Origin: Thiomicrorhabdus sediminis
GTDB taxonomy: Bacteria; Pseudomonadota; Gammaproteobacteria; Thiomicrospirales; Thiomicrospiraceae
Direction of reading: 5' to 3'
DNA length: 64,000 nt
NCBI RefSeq assembly: GCF_005885815.1
Contig: NZ_CP040602.1
Span: 1,379,630 to 1,443,629 of the forward strand
Positions within the stretch are counted from its first letter, which is position 1; each line of letters begins with the position of its first letter. The notes below the pieces were generated by a model, which did not search any database, was not told where the DNA came from, and was given only the letters and a program-made list of their open reading frames with translations. Positions 59,393 to 64,000 of this stretch are shown here, one piece after another. A program made the position numbers and the translations under genes.

Positions 59393-59782
59393 ATGTCAAA
59401 ACCCGCCTGTAAAAAACTGCTTTATGTTGATGACGCCCGTTATATGCATCGCGTGCTCAAGCTTTCTCTGCCTGAAAACTATGCCATTGAATGCGTCGAT
59501 AATGGCCTGTCCGCTCTGGAGATTATGCAACAACAGCGGTTCGACATTATTATCAGTGACATCAATATGCCCAATATGACTGGCTTGGAACTGCTCTCCA
59601 AGATTCGTCAACTGCCCAATTATAAAAAAACGCCGGTGTTATTGATGAGTGCCGAAGAAAACCCGGATTACCGTCAGCAAGGTAAAAAACTGGGCGCTGA
59701 TGGATTCATTATCAAGCCTTTTAAGCCCGATCTCATCGAGCAATGCCTGACTACACTGCTTAACAAAAACAGCGATGCTTAA
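59393..59782 (+). CDS. Single-domain response regulator (CheY-like)
   Basis: 129 aa receiver domain only. Phospho-acceptor D56 in IIISDINMPNMTG, acid pair D13-D14, S86 in LLMSAE at the Thr/Ser switch position, and K108 in IIKPFKP. There is no output domain. No histidine kinase or chemotaxis gene is next to it, so its partner is elsewhere. It stands alone with a bidirectional terminator after it. Confidence 0.92.
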   Translation: MSKPACKKLLYVDDARYMHRVLKLSLPENYAIECVDNGLSALEIMQQQRFDIIISDINMPNMTGLELLSKIRQLPNYKKTPVLLMSAEENPDYRQQGKKLGADGFIIKPFKPDLIEQCLTTLLNKNSDA

Positions 59783-59784
59783 AA

Positions 59785-59817
59785 AACAAAAAAACCCTCG
59801 TTTAAGAGGGCTTTTTA
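59785..59817. terminator. Bidirectional terminator between response regulator and purA
   Basis: CCCTC (59795-59799) and GAGGG (59806-59810) form a short GC stem with T-run on the right and a long A-run on the left, so it can act on both strands. Confidence 0.85.
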
Positions 59818-59839
59818 AATGGTCAATCAAGCGCTTAGA

Positions 59840-61177
<1,338 letters not shown>

Positions 61178-61206
61178 TCACTAAATTAATTTGAGATACC
61201 TGAAAC

Positions 61207-62376
61207 TCAGGCCTTCTTCAAAATCCATTGGTTATTTTCTTCAACCAAAACTTGGCTACCAGAAGGCAGGCTTGGCAGGTCAAAAGATTTTACGACTCTG
61301 TATCCTTGCGACTTATAGTGCGCAATCGCTTTGCTCAATTCGGCATTCGCTTGCGCCGGCGCATGGATAGTACCTTGAATATTCAACGGCACTTCAGGCA
61401 ATAGATCCAAAGCGGAACGCAGATCCAAACTGAAACCGGTGGCAGGTAGTGCTAAACCGAACACTTCACCGATATTGTCATAACGTCCACCCATTGCCAT
61501 CGGCTGTAAAGTCCCACCGCTATAAGCGGCAAAAATCACCCCCGTGTGGTACTGATAACCGCGCATATCGGCAATATCCAAATGTACCGCCACACCCTGG
61601 TTAACTTCCACTGCCGCGACAATTGAGGCCAAATCAGCCAATGCCGCATCGACCGCATCACTGGTACCGGTTAATAAGCTAGCGGCTTGTGTCAACACGG
61701 CTTGCGCATCACCACATAGATGAATCAATGCATTGAACTTTTCCTGTAAAGCGGCAGCTAAATTCATTTCGGCGACAAAAGCCTCGTACTCAGGAATCGC
61801 TTTACGCTCAAGAATATCAATCAAGGCTGCACGCTTGGCACCGGTTACACCGGCTTGATCTAATAGCTCGGTGACGATACGGATATGACCCAAGCTCATT
61901 TTGATATCAGGAAGAGCCAGAGTCTGCATGCTTTCCAGCATCAACTCGATAATTTCAATATCGCTTTCCACACCGTTATGACCAAACAGCTCGGCACCGA
62001 CTTGAATCGGGCTACGCGAACCTTTCGCCTTATTATTGCGTGTCTTTAATACTTCACCGACATAACACAGGCGAGAGATACCTTCCGCTTTTAAACGGTT
62101 GCTGACAATACGCGCAACCTGAGGCGTCATATCAGAACGAACCCCCATCATACGTCCACTTTCCTGGTCGGTAAAACGACAAGTTTCCACGGCCATATGC
62201 CCAGCAGTACCGGTCAATAATGAGTCAGTGAATTCAGCGATTGGCGGTAAAACCAAATCAAAACCGGACAATTCAAAACCATCGATTAATTTACGACGAT
62301 AAAGTTCCAATTTCTGGGCTTGTGGAGGAAGGAGGTCTTCTAAACCTTCGGGCGTAAACCACGTAGATTGTTGCAT
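61207..62376 (-). CDS. hisZ: ATP phosphoribosyltransferase regulatory subunit
   Basis: 389 aa, class II tRNA-synthetase fold related to HisRS but without tRNA charging. It forms a complex with a short HisG for the first step of histidine synthesis, so a short-form hisG is expected elsewhere. The start (WFTPEGLEDLLPPQAQKLELYRRKL, shown in part), RSDMTPQVARI and AMGGRYDNIGEVFG motifs are typical. It lies between DUF2065 and purA, a common arrangement outside enterics. Confidence 0.95.
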   Translation of the reverse strand: MQQSTWFTPEGLEDLLPPQAQKLELYRRKLIDGFELSGFDLVLPPIAEFTDSLLTGTAGHMAVETCRFTDQESGRMMGVRSDMTPQVARIVSNRLKAEGISRLCYVGEVLKTRNNKAKGSRSPIQVGAELFGHNGVESDIEIIELMLESMQTLALPDIKMSLGHIRIVTELLDQAGVTGAKRAALIDILERKAIPEYEAFVAEMNLAAALQEKFNALIHLCGDAQAVLTQAASLLTGTSDAVDAALADLASIVAAVEVNQGVAVHLDIADMRGYQYHTGVIFAAYSGGTLQPMAMGGRYDNIGEVFGLALPATGFSLDLRSALDLLPEVPLNIQGTIHAPAQANAELSKAIAHYKSQGYRVVKSFDLPSLPSGSQVLVEENNQWILKKA

Positions 62377-62438
62377 GTTAAAAGCTTCTTTTTGTTTATT
62401 GATATCAGTTGGACTCGTTATTATAAATCAACTTGCCG

Positions 62439-62630
62439 CTATTCACTAAAAAATAGCAGCAGAGCCAGACCAATCACAATGGAAATCAATCCCATTTTAC
62501 GTAACTCGCGCTCCGACAGTAGAATGGCTTGCGCCATAATCTTGCGCCAAAGATCGGGAAACGCAAAGGGCAGCAACCCTTCGAGGATAAAAACCAGCGC
62601 GATGGCTGCGATCAAAGTTGATTCAAACAT
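62439..62630 (-). CDS. DUF2065 (YjeT-like) small membrane protein
   Basis: 63 aa with two hydrophobic helices (about 5-25 and 45-61) around WRKIMAQAILLSERELRKMGL. It matches YjeT of E. coli, which has the same neighbours (hflC and purA). Function unknown. The ATG at 62630 is chosen; a TTG three codons earlier is in frame. The leader is unusual because a terminator hairpin's T-run ends only about 8 bases before the ATG. Confidence 0.88.
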   Translation of the reverse strand: MFESTLIAAIALVFILEGLLPFAFPDLWRKIMAQAILLSERELRKMGLISIVIGLALLLFFSE

Positions 62631-62637
62631 AGGCCAC

Positions 62638-62661
62638 AAAAAAGGTGGGATGCCCCACCTT
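62638..62661 (-). terminator. Terminator between hflC and DUF2065
   Basis: On the minus strand AAGGTGGG and CCCACCTT form an 8-bp stem with a short loop, then a T-run that reaches to within 8 bases of the DUF2065 start. Genes downstream in the operon must depend on read-through or on a promoter inside hflC. Confidence 0.85.
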
Positions 62662-62685
62662 GATTAATTTAATTAAGTTAACGAC

Positions 62686-63543
62686 TTATTTTGTCGAATC
62701 GTTGAAGTAGTGGAAGAAGTCAGACTTAGGATCCACCAATAAAACATCCGACTTATCTTTGAAGGCTGTCTGATAAGCGTTGATACTATGATAGAAACCA
62801 TAGAACTCGGCATCTTTGTTATAAGCCTTAGCGTAGATATCAGCCGCTTGGGCATCACCTTTACCGCGCAAGATCTCAGCTTCGGAATAAGCCTCTGCCA
62901 AAATTACCACACGCTGACGGTCGGCATCGGCGCGAATCTTCTCAGCAGCCTCTGAACCTTTTGAACGCAAGTCCTTGGCAACACGATTACGCTCGGCTTC
63001 CATTCGACGATAAACCGATTCACTAACATCTTTGGCTAGATCGATACGCTTGATACGAACGTCTTCGATTTCAATACCGAAAGAATCCGCCGCTTTAGCG
63101 GTTGTGTTTTTGATTTTCTGTGCAATCTCAACACGCTCACCGGAAATAACTTCCTTAACGGTACGGTTACCGAATTCCGCACGCAGACCATCTTTAACAA
63201 TCTGACCTAAACGCATACCCGCTAAACGATTATCCCCGTTCATAGTGGTATAGAACTTTTCAACATCCTTAATACGCCATTTAACAAACGAATCCACCTC
63301 AAGGTTTTTCTTTTCACTGGTCAAGAAACGCTCTGCCGCGGAATCCAATGTTTGTAGACGTGAATCGAATTTGCGTACATTGTTAATAAACGGTGTTTTA
63401 AAGTGAAGACCCGGTTCAACATCCGCCTTGACGATTTCACCAAGACGTAAAACCACACCGGTTTCCCACTGGTTCACCGTATAAACTGAGCTACTACCGA
63501 TAAATAAAACGGCCGCCACAAAAATGGAAAGTAATGATTTCAT
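62686..63543 (-). CDS. hflC: HflC, FtsH protease modulator subunit
   Basis: 285 aa SPFH/prohibitin-domain protein anchored by one N-terminal helix (about 5-22), with the bulk in the periplasm. With HflK it forms a large cage around FtsH and limits its action on membrane proteins. TVNQWETGVVLRLGEIV and the DVRIKRIDLAKDVSESVYRRMEAER region, shown in part, are characteristic. Its ATG overlaps the hflK stop (TAATG). Confidence 0.97.
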   Translation of the reverse strand: MKSLLSIFVAAVLFIGSSSVYTVNQWETGVVLRLGEIVKADVEPGLHFKTPFINNVRKFDSRLQTLDSAAERFLTSEKKNLEVDSFVKWRIKDVEKFYTTMNGDNRLAGMRLGQIVKDGLRAEFGNRTVKEVISGERVEIAQKIKNTTAKAADSFGIEIEDVRIKRIDLAKDVSESVYRRMEAERNRVAKDLRSKGSEAAEKIRADADRQRVVILAEAYSEAEILRGKGDAQAADIYAKAYNKDAEFYGFYHSINAYQTAFKDKSDVLLVDPKSDFFHYFNDSTK

Positions 63544-64000
63544 TAACGTAGCTCCCTATTTCTTAAGTATTCACGAATATTCGGACGACTATTGCTTGAG
63601 CTATTGGTTGTCGAACTGTTGCTGGTTCCTGTTGCAGGATTTGACTGAGTATTGGCTTCAACCTTAAAAGGGACACTCACCTGGTTTTGATTAACCATTT
63701 TGTCCAATGGCAAATAAAGCAGGTTATTGCTGCTGTCAGAGCCGACAAATACTTTACTGGTCTTACCTAGCACTTCAGATACCGCATCGATATACAGACG
63801 TTTACGAGTTACTTCCGGTGCCTTTTGGTATTCCACCAAAATACTGCTGAAACGCGCCGCTTCGCCTCGCGCCTGAGCAATCACACGATCGTGATAAGCG
63901 CTGGCTTCTTCCAATTCACGGGCCGCTTTACCACGTGCCTTAGGCAAAATGTCATTCGCATAGGCTTCCGCTTCGTTAATCAAACGCTCGCGATCCTCAC
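63543..64000 (-). CDS. hflK: HflK, FtsH protease modulator subunit, C-terminal part
   Basis: Partial gene running off the right edge; 152 codons of the C-terminal end are visible and the frame is open to the last base (EDRERLINEAEAYANDILP). That segment and EVTRKRLYIDAVSEVLGKTSKV match HflK. The tail is rich in N, S and T (about the last 45 residues) before RPNIREYLRNREL. The SPFH domain and membrane helix lie outside the window. First gene of the cluster within view. Confidence 0.93.
   Translation of the reverse strand, partial: EDRERLINEAEAYANDILPKARGKAARELEEASAYHDRVIAQARGEAARFSSILVEYQKAPEVTRKRLYIDAVSEVLGKTSKVFVGSDSSNNLLYLPLDKMVNQNQVSVPFKVEANTQSNPATGTSNSSTTNSSSNSRPNIREYLRNRELR

Overview
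The window looks like chromosomal DNA of a gammaproteobacterium. The best fit by eye is the Thiomicrospira/Thiomicrorhabdus/Hydrogenovibrio group of Thiotrichales, but that placement is an inference from gene order and protein style and was not checked by a search. Supporting points are the rimP-nusA-infB-rbfA-truB...rpsO-pnp block, hflK-hflC-DUF2065-hisZ-purA, rluE-mnmA-hflD, clpSA, sdhCDAB-sdhE, a monomeric NADP isocitrate dehydrogenase, selD-selU and a secreted DsrE-like protein. Nearly all of the window is dense housekeeping sequence. No rRNA, tRNA, CRISPR array, prophage or transposase gene was seen.

Layout. 1-4.7 kb: start of acnB (leftward), then purB, roxA, a GNAT acetyltransferase and a PAS-GGDEF diguanylate cyclase. 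4.8-18.1 kb (leftward): a large M16C peptidase, then the translation/transcription operon read as rimP, nusA, infB, terminator hairpin, rbfA, truB, a degenerate-rhodanese/methyltransferase fusion, a cyclic-nucleotide-binding protein, rpsO, terminator, structured leader, pnp. 18.3-25 kb (leftward): acsA, a DUF485-like small subunit and an actP-like symporter (acetate uptake and activation), then a DUF294 nucleotidyltransferase/CBS/cNMP protein coupled to a DnaQ-type exonuclease. 25.5-27.5 kb (rightward): thpR, nitroreductase, a bacterioferritin-like protein.

27.5-29 kb is the first accessory patch: two fold-back repeat elements in tandem and a small AT-rich gene with a HEPN-type Rx5H motif, wedged against dnaE (29-32.5 kb). 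32.8-37.9 kb: aat, sdhCDAB-sdhE, infA. 38-45.5 kb: clpA/clpS, a DnaJ-domain protein, a PhnA-type zinc-ribbon protein, a DsrE-like secreted protein, a tiny DUF2986 gene, a YebC-family gene and a second PAS-GGDEF cyclase. 45.5-50.3 kb: rnhA-selD-selU, DUF2789, a gamma-glutamylcyclotransferase-like protein and an EamA transporter. 50.4-51.7 kb is the second accessory patch: another copy of the fold-back element and a DUF4242 gene. 51.8-64 kb: icd, rluE-mnmA-hflD-cupin, ppiD, a single-domain response regulator, purA, hisZ, DUF2065, hflC and partial hflK.

The most unusual feature is the fold-back repeat family, with copies at 27511-27694, 27743-28304 and 50393-51040. The elements have terminal inverted repeats of the form TTGCGAAGCC, a hairpin at or near each end, a second nested inverted repeat (GACACCCTGCT / AGCAGGGTGCC), and in places nearly palindromic interiors. 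Shorter modules appear to be inserted inside them. They carry no transposase, so they look like non-autonomous, MITE-like elements or large structured-RNA/ssDNA loci. Other points of interest are the structured leaders upstream of pnp, rimP and acsA, terminators placed inside operons, GC-rich promoter discriminators shared by acnB, purB and infA, and a bacterioferritin lacking the haem-ligand methionine.

Metabolically, AcnB, monomeric IDH, complete SDH, Acs and an ActP-like permease suggest that oxidative TCA steps and acetate assimilation are available. SelD plus SelU suggests selenium is used at least for 2-selenouridine in tRNA.
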